From contig CASWRE010000032.1 of NCBI GenBank assembly GCA_949471785.1, forward strand, positions 1 through 38,798: a stretch of 38,798 nt of DNA, given 5' to 3'. Position 1 is the first letter of the stretch, and each line of letters opens with the position of its first letter. Shown here piece after piece: positions 16,727 through 26,980 of this stretch. The position numbers were made by a program, and so were the translations under genes. The stretch is from an uncultured Lachnospiraceae bacterium (GTDB lineage: Bacteria; Bacillota; Clostridia; Lachnospirales; Lachnospiraceae). The notes beneath the pieces are model-generated. The model saw nothing but the letters and a program-made list of their open reading frames with translations, was not told where the DNA came from and ran no database searches.

Positions 16727-18192
16727 ACCGAAAAGAGACACGCGCTATGGCCGGCAGACGGAGAAAGGAACAAAAGAAAAGAAGAAGGCTGGCGATGCTG
16801 TCCGTCCTGTCGGTTTTCTATCTCGCGCTCTGCGCCGCGGCAGATACGGAACATATACTGCCGAATACCCGGATTAATGGACGGCAGCTCGGCGGCATGG
16901 ACGAGCAGAGGGCGGCGGCCGTCCTGGAAGCTGATACAGAGGCTCGCCGCCGGACAGCCGTGTTTGCGGTGACGGCCGGAGGGCATACGTATCAGATCGT
17001 GGCGGCAGACGCGCTGGGATTGGACTGCGACGCCCTGGCGGAGCAGGCGATGCGGCGGAGCCGGGCCCCCTTTTTGACGAGGGGATTCTGGCTTTTACAT
17101 TCTCTGCTGGGCGGCTATAAGATCGAACGGCTGCCGGAGGTTAAGGACGAGGGCGTGCTTCGCGCCGCTATAGAGGCCGGCGGTCTTATGGGGGCAGGTA
17201 CGACTACCCCTACCGAGTATACGATCGGTGAAGGGAAGCTGCTGTTTCATATGGGAACGGCTGCTCCTGACGCCGTGGATGTACAGGGGCTCATAACCGT
17301 CCTGAAAGAAGTCGCCCGGCGGGGAGATTACGATACCCCTGTCGAATGCCCTGTGACTCGCGGCGTGGTGCCTGCTGTGGATCTGGATGAGATTTATGAG
17401 GAGATTTATACGGAGCCGGTGAACGCCACCCTGGATACGCAGAACGATTATGCCTATGTGGATTCTGTCACCGGCGTGAGCTTTGATCTGGAGAATGCCC
17501 GACGCCTGTTAGATGGGGCCGCGGAAGGCAGTACGGTGGAAGTGGAGCTGATCTATACGGAACCGGAAGTTACGTTACAGCGGCTTGAGGAGCGTCTGTT
17601 TGCAGACCGGCTGGGCGCTTATACGACCAGGGTCAAAGGTTCGGAAAACCGCCGCACGAATGTGGGGCTGGCCGCGGATAAATGCGACGGATGCATACTG
17701 GTGAGCGGTGAAGAGTTTTCTTTCAACCAGACCGTGGGGGAGCAGACCGCCGAGCGGGGCTTTAAAGAGGCGGCGGGCATTCTGAACGGCCGGGTGGTCC
17801 CGGCATATGGCGGCGGCGTCTGTCAGGTGTCTTCCACCCTTTACATGGCGGTCCTCTATGCCAATCTTGCGGTGACTGAGCGGGGCAACCATGATCTGGT
17901 GTCCAGCTATGTCCCGGCGGGGCTGGACGCGGCCGTGGCCTGGGGAGATCTGGATTTACGGTTTATCAATAGCGGGGAGTACCCTGTACGGATAGACGCC
18001 TGGTATGAAGGCGATTATCTGACGGTGGAAATCTGGGGGACAAAGATAGACGACACTTATGTGGAAATGGAAACGGAGATCGTCAGCGACACCTCCGACG
18101 AATTGCTGGTGGATACTTACCGAAAAGTATTTCACGGCGACGGGAGCCCGCTGTCCGTGCAGAAAGAGAGCGAGAGCGCCTATATGCGGTAA
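16723..18192 (+). CDS. VanW-family protein with peptidoglycan-binding-like domain
   Basis: 489-residue envelope protein. A basic N-terminus and one hydrophobic helix (about 24-41) suggest a membrane anchor or uncleaved signal. Residues about 50-280 resemble the PG_binding_4 (YoaR-like) region, and about 290-440 form the VanW domain with NRRTNVGLAADKCDG, GEEFSFNQTVGEQT, GGGVCQVSSTLY and the PVRIDAWY block. VanW is found in some vancomycin-resistance clusters, but its role is not established, and no van ligase genes are here, so no resistance should be assumed. ATG overlaps the MATE stop by 4 nt. Confidence 0.9.
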   Translation: MNRKETRAMAGRRRKEQKKRRRLAMLSVLSVFYLALCAAADTEHILPNTRINGRQLGGMDEQRAAAVLEADTEARRRTAVFAVTAGGHTYQIVAADALGLDCDALAEQAMRRSRAPFLTRGFWLLHSLLGGYKIERLPEVKDEGVLRAAIEAGGLMGAGTTTPTEYTIGEGKLLFHMGTAAPDAVDVQGLITVLKEVARRGDYDTPVECPVTRGVVPAVDLDEIYEEIYTEPVNATLDTQNDYAYVDSVTGVSFDLENARRLLDGAAEGSTVEVELIYTEPEVTLQRLEERLFADRLGAYTTRVKGSENRRTNVGLAADKCDGCILVSGEEFSFNQTVGEQTAERGFKEAAGILNGRVVPAYGGGVCQVSSTLYMAVLYANLAVTERGNHDLVSSYVPAGLDAAVAWGDLDLRFINSGEYPVRIDAWYEGDYLTVEIWGTKIDDTYVEMETEIVSDTSDELLVDTYRKVFHGDGSPLSVQKESESAYMR

Positions 18193-18255
18193 AAGGACGG
18201 GCCATACCGTCATCCGCTGAAAAAAATTCTGAAAGAGAAACAGACAGGGGGAAAG

Positions 18256-19746
18256 ATGATGTATGCGGAAAACAGAATGAACAAGAGAAGAACAGGGCTG
18301 TTTACTTTTTTTCTGACGGTTTTGGGCATTTTCTTTTTATTGGCTGCAGATGTAGAGGCGAAATCTGCCGAAAAGCCCAAATTGTCCTCTTCCAGCCTGA
18401 CAATAGAAGTCAAAAAGAGCAAAAAGCTGACGGTCAAAAATAAGCCGGCAAAATCCGTCGGGGCAAAGTATGCCTGGTCATCGGATAATAAGAAAGTGGC
18501 GACGGTAAAAAGCGGGAAAGTGACGGGCATAGCGGCGGGAAAAGCCAATATCAAGGTAAAGATCACGGCGGACGGGAAAGCCATCTGCACCTTAAAGTGC
18601 AAGGTTAAAGTCACGGATAAAAAAAGTAAACACACGCCGGTGACAAAGAAGCTGAAGCCGGGCGCCTGGAAAGCGGCGTACAGGCGGGACGGCAGTGTTT
18701 CCATGCAAAAGAAGAAGGGAATGCTGGTCATCCGAAATAAAAAAGCGAGTATCGGTATGTACACGCAGACCGTTTCCGTAAAGCCCTATACGGATTACCG
18801 GATACGGGCTAACGTGCGCATAGATCATTATAAAAAGGGATCGGAAAATCCGGGGGGCGTTACGGTGGGATACGGTGATCCGTCCGATCCTGTCTGTTAT
18901 GAGACAGATTTTGTGCGGTCGAATAAATGGACGAGAAGCCAGGTGATTTTCAACAGCGGAAAGAAGAAAAAGATTACCCTGCGGGTGGCCAACGGCGGCT
19001 ATATGGCTGTAAACAGGGGCACTGCCTATATCAAGGATATTGTGTTTGAAGAACTTCCCGCGGACAATAAATGGAATGTGCTGATTCTGATTTACCCTAA
19101 GGTAAATACAGGGACTTTTAAAGCGTCCTTTTCCGGCCAGGATGTGGCGTCTATCAAGAGTGTGCTGGGCGGGCTTCCCGGGACTATTGACAATCTGTCC
19201 GGAGGACGGATGAAGATCGGAGTCATGGATACAAAGGTCGTGAATAAAACGATAAAATCCGTTAAAGGCTCTTATGGAGGCAACCTGACTCTGGGCCCGG
19301 GAAACGATATCAATTTTGATACATATTTAAAGGGACACGACTATAACCAGATCGTGGTATTTGCGCCTCTGGCCAAATCGCCCCTGAATAATAACTGGTA
19401 TGGTCTTGGCGGAACGACTTACAGATATAAGGGGCGGGAAATTTACTACTGCATCATCAATGATAGCCTGTGTTACGGCAGCCCAGCGGCGGAGGTTCAC
19501 GGTAAAACCTATGACTCCCGTCTTGCCGTCCTCACCCATGAGCTTCTGCACTGTGTGGAAACAAATTCAAGGAAACTGGGGTGGAAAGGCTTTGAGGCGC
19601 TCCACGATGCTGAAAAAAACGGGTATGTCTATAACTATGACCTTCAATGGCTGGACTGGTACAGCGACCTGATGCGGGACAAAATCAAGAGCGGGAGAAG
19701 GGGATTCGCCCGGAAGTCTTTCCGCGTGCCCCATGTGCCGGATTAA
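18256..19746 (+). CDS. Secreted Big_2-domain protein with HExxH zinc-protease motif
   Basis: 496-residue exported protein. The signal peptide covers about residues 1-36 (RRTGLFTFFLTVLGIFFLLAADVEA). A Big_2 immunoglobulin-like domain spans about 40-122 (YAWSSDNKKVATVKSGKVTG), followed by a beta-rich, possibly carbohydrate-binding region (about 135-270). The C-terminal third has HELLH at 428-432, then E435 and a further LHDAEKNGY (H450), which looks like a metallopeptidase zinc site with a possible third ligand. I do not recognise the peptidase family. The start is ATG 18256 or ATG 18259 after AGGGGGAAAG. It follows vanW by 63 bases and may be co-transcribed. The rest of its sequence is lysine-rich, as in many Clostridial surface proteins. 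Confidence 0.8.
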   Translation: MMYAENRMNKRRTGLFTFFLTVLGIFFLLAADVEAKSAEKPKLSSSSLTIEVKKSKKLTVKNKPAKSVGAKYAWSSDNKKVATVKSGKVTGIAAGKANIKVKITADGKAICTLKCKVKVTDKKSKHTPVTKKLKPGAWKAAYRRDGSVSMQKKKGMLVIRNKKASIGMYTQTVSVKPYTDYRIRANVRIDHYKKGSENPGGVTVGYGDPSDPVCYETDFVRSNKWTRSQVIFNSGKKKKITLRVANGGYMAVNRGTAYIKDIVFEELPADNKWNVLILIYPKVNTGTFKASFSGQDVASIKSVLGGLPGTIDNLSGGRMKIGVMDTKVVNKTIKSVKGSYGGNLTLGPGNDINFDTYLKGHDYNQIVVFAPLAKSPLNNNWYGLGGTTYRYKGREIYYCIINDSLCYGSPAAEVHGKTYDSRLAVLTHELLHCVETNSRKLGWKGFEALHDAEKNGYVYNYDLQWLDWYSDLMRDKIKSGRRGFARKSFRVPHVPD

Positions 19747-19797
19747 AACGGGCCGCGTTTATAGCCGGCCGGAACCAAAGGGATTATATTCTCCGCC

Positions 19798-19826
19798 TTG
19801 ACACCGCCCACGCCATATACTATAGT
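19798..19826 (+). promoter_or_regulatory. Sigma-A promoter for prfC
   Basis: A perfect TTGACA (19798-19803), a 17-base spacer and TATAGT (19821-19826). It gives a leader of about 110 nt before prfC. The leader contains TTACCG...CGGTAA arms around 19892-19915, with no further recognised element. Confidence 0.8.
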
Positions 19827-19941
19827 AAACGGCGGACGCCGGAAATGAAAATTTCTGGTATTTGCGATAGAGGATAGGAAAATTACCGGTCGAACAGTGA
19901 CGGTAACGGTATAAAGTTTTGAAAAACAGGGAGGTTTCGTT

Positions 19942-21534
<1,593 letters not shown>

Positions 21535-21535
21535 G

Positions 21536-21604
21536 TAACAGTTCAGCCTTCTGGCTGAACTGTTATAAAATTAAAGGGGCGGATTGTATAAAACCCTTTT
21601 TTTT
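21536..21604 (+). terminator. Tandem hairpins after prfC
   Basis: TAACAGTTCAGCC (21536-21548) and GGCTGAACTGTTA (21553-21565) form a perfect 13-bp stem with a TTCT loop but no T-run. A second, weaker stem AAAGGG (21573-21578) with CCCTTT (21594-21599) runs into eight T residues (21597-21604). Together they probably end prfC transcription. Confidence 0.75.
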
Positions 21605-21616
21605 GTCCGAGAATTT

Positions 21617-21625
21617 TGCTATAAT
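21617..21625 (+). promoter_or_regulatory. Extended -10 promoter for asp23
   Basis: TGCTATAAT (21617-21625) is an extended -10 with a perfect TATAAT. The -35 position falls in the T-run of the preceding terminator and does not match the consensus. It lies about 75 bases before the asp23 start. Confidence 0.5.
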
Positions 21626-21699
21626 ACAAAAAACGCGGCGGGCAACGGCAGAGATGTCAAACAGTTGCCACAGGGTATGGATGTCCAAGGAGGAACAAT

Positions 21700-22095
21700 A
21701 TGGAAGATGTAAAGATAGATGAGAGAGATACCTACACCATTTATGACGACCAGTCTATAGGGAAGGTGCAGATCGCCGACGAGGTGGTGGCGATCATAGC
21801 GGGACTGGCGGCCACGGAGACGGAAGGAGTGGCTTCCATGAACGGCCATATCACCAATGAGCTGGTGCAGAGGCTGGGCAAGAAGAATCTCTCCAAGGGA
21901 GTGCGCATTGAGGTGACGGACGGCGTTGTCCGCGTGGATCTTTCACTGTATCTGAAATATGGATACAGTATTCCCGAGACCAGCGCACAGGTACAGGAGA
22001 AGGTAAAGACGGCGATTGAAAATATGACCGGCCTTACGGTGTCTGAGGTCAATATCAGCATTGCCGGTGTGGACGTTGAAAAGACTAAAGATTGA
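21700..22095 (+). CDS. Asp23/Gls24-family envelope stress protein (YqhY-like)
   Basis: 131-residue Asp23/Gls24 protein. The family pattern is seen in GKVQIADEVVAIIAGLAATETEGVASM near the N-terminus, then GVRIEVTDGVVRVDLSLYLKYGYSIPE and the C-terminal VSEVNISIAGVDVE. No membrane segment is present, so it is cytoplasmic or membrane-associated through partners. Its place directly before nusB matches yqhY of Bacillus, where relatives are linked to lipid and envelope homeostasis. AAGGAGGA precedes ATG 21700. An intrinsic terminator separates it from nusB. Confidence 0.93.
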   Translation: MEDVKIDERDTYTIYDDQSIGKVQIADEVVAIIAGLAATETEGVASMNGHITNELVQRLGKKNLSKGVRIEVTDGVVRVDLSLYLKYGYSIPETSAQVQEKVKTAIENMTGLTVSEVNISIAGVDVEKTKD

Positions 22096-22124
22096 GCAGG
22101 ACATAGAAAAGAGAAAACTGCACA

Positions 22125-22151
22125 GGGGGTCTTGTCACAGACCCCCTTTTT
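22125..22151 (+). terminator. Intrinsic terminator between asp23 and nusB
   Basis: GGGGGTCT (22125-22132) and AGACCCCC (22139-22146) form a perfect 8-bp GC-rich stem with a 6-nt loop, followed by TTTTT (22147-22151). The nusB ribosome site begins only about 7 bases later, so readthrough or attenuation would set nusB expression. Confidence 0.9.
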
Positions 22152-22167
22152 CCATATGGAGGAAGCG

Positions 22168-22638
22168 ATGAAGCGGAGGGAACTGAGAGAAAATATTTTT
22201 AAGCTTTTGTTTATGAGCCTGTTTACAGACAGAGAGGAGATGCCGGAACAGCTTCGGCTGTATTTTGAGGGCATGGAGCAGCTGGAGGATGAAGACCAGG
22301 CCTACATGGAGACGAAGGTGGGTCAGGTGCTGATCCGTGCGGAGGAGATTGACGAGTTGCTGAATCAGGTGTCCAGAGGATGGAAGACGAGCCGGATGAA
22401 CCGGGTGGATCTGACGATTCTGCGTCTGGCCGTCTATGAGATGCGGTACGACGACAGCGTGCCGGTGAGCGTGGCGATTAATGAGGCGGTGGAGCTGGGC
22501 AAGCGCTTCGGGGGCGATGATTCCGGATCGTTTATTAACGGGATTTTAGGAAAGATTGCGGCTATGGATGAGAAAGAGGAAATGCCGGATACCGCGGTTT
22601 TGGACGATATGCCGGACGCCGGACAGGCCAGGGCGTAA
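22168..22638 (+). CDS. nusB: Transcription antitermination factor NusB
   Basis: 156-residue all-helical RNA-binding protein that works with NusE (S10) on boxA RNA to prevent termination in rRNA operons. Family features are RRELRENIFKLLFMS at the N-terminus, NRVDLTILRLAVYEM in the centre and AINEAVELGKRFGGDDSGSFINGIL near the C-terminus. ATG 22168 follows GGAGGAAG (22158-22165); the upstream ATG 22156 overlaps the ribosome site and is less likely. The terminator at 22125-22151 lies immediately upstream. Confidence 0.96.
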   Translation: MKRRELRENIFKLLFMSLFTDREEMPEQLRLYFEGMEQLEDEDQAYMETKVGQVLIRAEEIDELLNQVSRGWKTSRMNRVDLTILRLAVYEMRYDDSVPVSVAINEAVELGKRFGGDDSGSFINGILGKIAAMDEKEEMPDTAVLDDMPDAGQARA

Positions 22639-22724
22639 GAAGATCTGGAAGGGTCTTTGCCGTGTCTGTGAACGCCTGTACGGCGGCGAAGGCGAATCGA
22701 GAAAACAGAAGGGGAAGAAACGCT

Positions 22725-23942
22725 ATGGCGCAGACGGCAAGAGCCTACACCGTGGGTCAGGTAAACACCTATATTCGAAATATGTTTTCCCAGGATTTTG
22801 TGTTGCGGAATATTGCGGTGCGGGCGGAGGTGAGTAATTGTAAATATCACGGCTCGGGGCATATCTATTTTTCACTGAAGGATGAGACAGGCTCGCTGGC
22901 CTGCGTGATGTTTGCGGGAAATCGGCGGGGGCTGGCTTTTCGCATGAAGGACGGCGATAAAGTCGTGGTGAGCGGCAGCGTCAGCGTGTATGAGAGGGAC
23001 GGTAAGTATCAACTCTATGCGAAACAAATTACCCTGGAGGGGGCCGGGCAGCTCTATGAGCGTTATCTGCTTTTGAAGCAGGAGCTGGAAGAGATGGGGA
23101 TGTTTGCGGCCCAGTATAAGCAGCCGATCCCCCGTCTGGTGAGGAGACTGGGTGTGGTGACGGCTCCCACGGGGGCGGCGGTGCAGGATATACGCAATAT
23201 CAGCCTGCGGCGTAATCCTTATATACAGATCATTCTCTATCCGGCTCTGGTGCAGGGCACAGGGGCGAAAGAGAGTATCGTCCGGGGAATCGAGACGCTG
23301 GACGCGGCAGGAGTGGATGTAATCATCGTGGGCCGCGGCGGCGGTTCCATCGAGGATCTGTGGGCTTTCAATGAGGAATGCGTGGCCAGGGCTATTTTTG
23401 AGTGCCGGACGCCGGTAATCTCGGCGGTGGGCCATGAGACGGATACCACCATCGCGGACTATGTGGCGGATCTGCGGGCGCCCACCCCTTCGGCGGCGGC
23501 GGAGCTGGCGGTGATGGATCTGCGGGAATACCTGCGCACTTTGAATCAGTATAAAAGCCGCATGGAACAGGCGGTGGAAAACAGCATATACGATTGCCGG
23601 GAACGGGCCCTCCGTTACAGCCGTCAGCTGGAATATCTGAGCCCGGAGAACCAGATCCGGGAGAAACGGCAGATCCTGATTGATATGAGAGAAAAACTCG
23701 AAGACAGGATGCGGCGCAGGCTGGAGGATTCCCGTCAGCTGCTGGGCCTGTACATCGAGAAAATGAAAGGGCTGTCGCCCCTTGCCAAGCTGAATCAGGG
23801 ATTTTCCTATGTGGAGGGGGCGGATGGCCGGAACGTGGCGTCCATCGCTGACGCGGCGAAAGGAGATCCGCTGCATATCCAGGTGACGGACGGACGGATC
23901 GAGGCCATAGTGCAGGGAGTATACGCTGTGGAACGGTCATAG
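22725..23942 (+). CDS. xseA: Exodeoxyribonuclease VII large subunit
   Basis: 405-residue subunit of the single-strand-specific nuclease that trims DNA in repair. An N-terminal OB fold (about 5-100, YTVGQVNTYIRNMF through VVSGSVSVYERDGKYQLYA) is followed by the catalytic exonuclease VII domain with GVVTAPTGAAVQDI, GRGGGSIEDLWAFNEE and SAVGHETDTTIADYVAD. Long coiled-coil helices follow. ATG 22725 is chosen because the family N-terminus begins a few residues before YTVGQVN; an upstream GTG at 22662 would add 21 residues without similarity. xseB follows. Confidence 0.95.
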   Translation: MAQTARAYTVGQVNTYIRNMFSQDFVLRNIAVRAEVSNCKYHGSGHIYFSLKDETGSLACVMFAGNRRGLAFRMKDGDKVVVSGSVSVYERDGKYQLYAKQITLEGAGQLYERYLLLKQELEEMGMFAAQYKQPIPRLVRRLGVVTAPTGAAVQDIRNISLRRNPYIQIILYPALVQGTGAKESIVRGIETLDAAGVDVIIVGRGGGSIEDLWAFNEECVARAIFECRTPVISAVGHETDTTIADYVADLRAPTPSAAAELAVMDLREYLRTLNQYKSRMEQAVENSIYDCRERALRYSRQLEYLSPENQIREKRQILIDMREKLEDRMRRRLEDSRQLLGLYIEKMKGLSPLAKLNQGFSYVEGADGRNVASIADAAKGDPLHIQVTDGRIEAIVQGVYAVERS

Positions 23943-23996
23943 CGGCTTTGCCGGCGACATGGATTTTACCAAGTAAATGAGCAGGGAGGAAAAGTG

Positions 23997-24215
23997 ATGC
24001 AGGAAACAGATCGGGAAGAATTGACGGTGGAACAGGCATTCGGCAGTCTGGACGCTATTGTGGAGAAGCTGGAGAGCCGTGAGATCAGCCTGGAGGATTC
24101 TTTTACGGAGTATAAAAAGGGCATGGAACTGTTGAAACTGTGCAATGAGAAGATTGACCGTGTAGAGAAGAAAATGCTGCAGATCAACGAAGATGGAGAA
24201 TACAGTGAATTTTGA
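23997..24215 (+). CDS. xseB: Exodeoxyribonuclease VII small subunit
   Basis: 72-residue partner of XseA. The family pattern is clear: LTVEQAFGSLDAIVEKLESREISLEDSF (about 9-36) and YKKGMELLKLCNEKIDRVEKKM in the second helix. ATG 23997 follows AGGGAGGA (23983-23990) with 6-nt spacing; the GTG three bases earlier is closer than usual. Its 3' end overlaps the start of ispA, consistent with coupling. Confidence 0.95.
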   Translation: MQETDREELTVEQAFGSLDAIVEKLESREISLEDSFTEYKKGMELLKLCNEKIDRVEKKMLQINEDGEYSEF

Positions 24216-25089
24216 ACAGGAAATAAATGAGAGAAAAAATCACATAGAAAAGATTTTGCGGTCATATCTGCCGGCGGAATCCGGTTTTGCGAAGGGACTG
24301 GCGGAGGCCATGAATTACAGTATGCTGGCGGGGGGTAAGCGCCTGCGTCCCATGCTCCTTTTGGAAGCTTTTCGACTCTTCGGGGGCAGCGGGGAGCTGG
24401 CGGAACCGTTTATGGCGGCTATTGAAATGATTCATACCCATTCGCTGGTTCACGACGATCTGCCGGCGCTGGACAATGATGAGTTTCGCCGGGGCAGAAA
24501 GACGACCCATGTGGCCTATGGGGAAGCCCTGGGTATACTGAGCGGGGACGCGCTGCTCAATTACGCTTACGAGACGGCTTTCCGTGCCTTTGCCCTGGGA
24601 GATCCGGTGATTGTGAGCCGGGCCCTGACGGTTCTGGCGGACAAATCCGGCATCCATGGTATGCTGGGGGGGCAGAGCGTGGATGTGATGAACGACGGCA
24701 AACCTCTGTCCGGCGAGCTGCTGCGGTACATTTATGAAAATAAGACGGGGCGGCTTCTGGAAGCTCCGCTGATGATCGGCGCGATCCTGGCGGGGGCTTT
24801 GGAGGAGCATGTGACGGCCATGGAGCAGGCGGGGGCCCTGGTGGGTATGGCATTCCAGATCCAGGACGATATTCTGGATGTGACCGGAGACATGGAGGAA
24901 CTGGGCAAACCGGTGTTTAGCGACGAGAAGAACCATAAAGTTACGTATGTCACGCTGAAAGGCCTCGGGGAGGCCCGCGCCGAAGTGGGCAGGCTGTCCG
25001 AACGGGCTATGGCCATTCTGGACGGACTGCCCAGGCAGAATCCGTTTTTGCGGGAACTGATCGCGAGTCTGGTGATTCGGAGAAAGTAA
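24205..25089 (+). CDS. ispA: Farnesyl/geranylgeranyl-type prenyl diphosphate synthase
   Basis: 294-residue trans-prenyltransferase that condenses isopentenyl diphosphate with allylic primers to make farnesyl diphosphate. The first aspartate motif lies in VHDDLPALDND (DD at 84-85) and the second in FQIQDDILDVTGD. The AGGKRLRP substrate block is also present. GTG 24205 has GGAG six bases upstream and gives the family-typical N-terminus MNFEQ; an ATG at 24193 would add four residues but lacks a ribosome site. It overlaps xseB by 11 nt. dxs follows after 10 bases, so isoprenoid genes are linked here. Confidence 0.95.
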   Translation: MNFEQEINERKNHIEKILRSYLPAESGFAKGLAEAMNYSMLAGGKRLRPMLLLEAFRLFGGSGELAEPFMAAIEMIHTHSLVHDDLPALDNDEFRRGRKTTHVAYGEALGILSGDALLNYAYETAFRAFALGDPVIVSRALTVLADKSGIHGMLGGQSVDVMNDGKPLSGELLRYIYENKTGRLLEAPLMIGAILAGALEEHVTAMEQAGALVGMAFQIQDDILDVTGDMEELGKPVFSDEKNHKVTYVTLKGLGEARAEVGRLSERAMAILDGLPRQNPFLRELIASLVIRRK

Positions 25090-25099
25090 AGGTGTGGTT

Positions 25100-26980
25100 A
25101 TGATACTGGAAAAGATAAAAAAACCAAACGACGTAAAGAAGCTGGATGACGGGCAATTATCTCTTCTGGCTGATGAGATCCGCCGTTTTTTGATCGAAAA
25201 GATCAGCGTCACCGGAGGCCATCTGGCTTCCAATCTGGGCGTGGTGGAGCTCACCATCGCTTTGCACCGGATACTGGATTTCCCCGATGATAAGTTGATC
25301 TGGGACGTGGGCCATCAGGCATACACCCATAAGATTCTGACCGGGCGCCGGGAGGGATTTGATTCGCTCCGGATGCACGGAGGGTTAAGCGGCTTTCCAA
25401 AACGCAGCGAGAGTGATTGTGATGCCTTTGACACAGGCCACAGCACCACTTCTTTAGCCGCGGGGCTGGGATATGTGCAGGCCAGGGATCTGCTGAAACA
25501 GGATTATCGGGTGTTTTCTGTGATCGGCGACGGCTCCCTGACGGGAGGGATGGCCTTCGAGGCTCTCAATAACGCGTCGGATCTGAAGACGAATTATGTC
25601 ATGATTCTGAATGACAATACCATGTCCATTTCTCCCAATGTGGGCGGCATGTCTCGCTATCTCGGCGATATACGGACGACGGCGGCCTATACCGATTTGA
25701 AAATGGGAGTGACCAATGTGTTAAAACGGGTGCCTGGTGTGGGCGAGCATATGGTGACGACTCTGCGCAGGACTAAGAGCAGTATTAAGCAGCTCGTGAT
25801 CCCGGGAATGCTTTTTGAGGATCTGGGTATCACTTACCTGGGCCCGGTGGACGGACATAATATCCGGCAGATGATCCGGGTATTTCGGGAAGCTGCCAGG
25901 ATGGATGGCCCTGTCATTGTCCACGTACTCACAAAAAAGGGTTGCGGCTATATCCCGGCGGAACGCCATCCCGATCACTTTCATGGTACCGGCCCCTTTG
26001 AGATTGAGACGGGGCGTCCCAAGAAAACCAGGCAAAAACCGGATTATACGGATGTTTTTGCCGCGGCCATGAAGAAATGCGGCGTGGAACATCCGAAAGT
26101 GGTGGCGGTGACGGCCGCCATGCAGGAAGGGACGGGATTAAAGAAATTCGGAAAGAGTTATCCGGACAGGCTTTTTGACGTGGGTATTGCCGAACAGCAT
26201 GCGGTGACTTTCGCGGCGGGGCTGGCTCTGGGCGGTCTGGTTCCGGTGGTGGCTATTTATTCTTCTTTCCTTCAGCGGGCAGTGGATCAGCTGCTTCAGG
26301 ATGTGTGTATGCAGAATCTCCATGTGGTCTTTGCCCTGGACCGGGCCGGTCTGGTGGGTGGGGACGGGGAAACCCATCAGGGCTGCTTTGACTTGTCCTA
26401 CCTGTCCATGATGCCGAATATGAAGATTCTGGCGCCCAAAAACCGCTGGGAACTGTATGATATGATGGTTTATGCCATTGAGACAGATGGGCCGGTGGCG
26501 GTGCGTTACCCCAAAGGGACTGCCTGGGACGGTCTTGGCAGCCACCGTCATGAAATACGCACCGGCCAGGCGGAAGTGATTTGTCTCGGGAGCAGGGTGG
26601 CCCTTCTGGCTGTGGGAAGCATGGTGCAGACGGCCATGGAGGCTGTCGGCTATCTGGAGGCCGGCGGCGTATGTCCGACGGTGGTGAATATGCGCTTTGT
26701 CAAGCCTGTCGACACAGATTTGCTGGACAGTCTGCTGAGGAATCATACGTACTTTGTGACTTTAGAAGAAAATGTGCTCTGCGGCGGTTTCGGAGAACGG
26801 GTCGAAGATTATCTGGGGCAAAAGAAACGCCGGGTGTTTGTGGATAAGATCGGTATCCAGGATCGCTTTATCAGCCAGGGAACTCCCGAGGAGCTAAAAC
26901 AAGAGCTGGGCATGGACGCCCGCTCTGTGGCAAAACGGGTGTTGTCCCGCCTGGGGGATCAGGAGGAGGCAGGCCGATGA
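25100..26980 (+). CDS. dxs: 1-deoxy-D-xylulose-5-phosphate synthase
   Basis: 626-residue thiamine-diphosphate enzyme that joins pyruvate and glyceraldehyde 3-phosphate in the first step of the methylerythritol phosphate pathway. Family marks include GGHLASNLGVVELT near 39-52, FDTGHSTTS (110-118), the thiamine-diphosphate motif GDG (143-145) through NDN (171-173), and the transketolase-type pyrimidine domain with DVGIAEQHAVTFAAG and DRAGLVGGDGETHQG. ATG 25100 follows AAAGG. It is downstream of ispA and overlaps tlyA by 4 nt. Confidence 0.97.
   Translation: MILEKIKKPNDVKKLDDGQLSLLADEIRRFLIEKISVTGGHLASNLGVVELTIALHRILDFPDDKLIWDVGHQAYTHKILTGRREGFDSLRMHGGLSGFPKRSESDCDAFDTGHSTTSLAAGLGYVQARDLLKQDYRVFSVIGDGSLTGGMAFEALNNASDLKTNYVMILNDNTMSISPNVGGMSRYLGDIRTTAAYTDLKMGVTNVLKRVPGVGEHMVTTLRRTKSSIKQLVIPGMLFEDLGITYLGPVDGHNIRQMIRVFREAARMDGPVIVHVLTKKGCGYIPAERHPDHFHGTGPFEIETGRPKKTRQKPDYTDVFAAAMKKCGVEHPKVVAVTAAMQEGTGLKKFGKSYPDRLFDVGIAEQHAVTFAAGLALGGLVPVVAIYSSFLQRAVDQLLQDVCMQNLHVVFALDRAGLVGGDGETHQGCFDLSYLSMMPNMKILAPKNRWELYDMMVYAIETDGPVAVRYPKGTAWDGLGSHRHEIRTGQAEVICLGSRVALLAVGSMVQTAMEAVGYLEAGGVCPTVVNMRFVKPVDTDLLDSLLRNHTYFVTLEENVLCGGFGERVEDYLGQKKRRVFVDKIGIQDRFISQGTPEELKQELGMDARSVAKRVLSRLGDQEEAGR

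Noticed and set aside
16723..18192. Vancomycin-resistance cluster based on the VanW domain
   Set aside because: No vanH, vanA/B-type ligase or vanX gene is present; VanW-domain proteins are common in Clostridia without resistance.
22085..22125. boxA antitermination sequence before nusB
   Set aside because: No stretch resembling the TGCTCTTTAAC consensus could be found.
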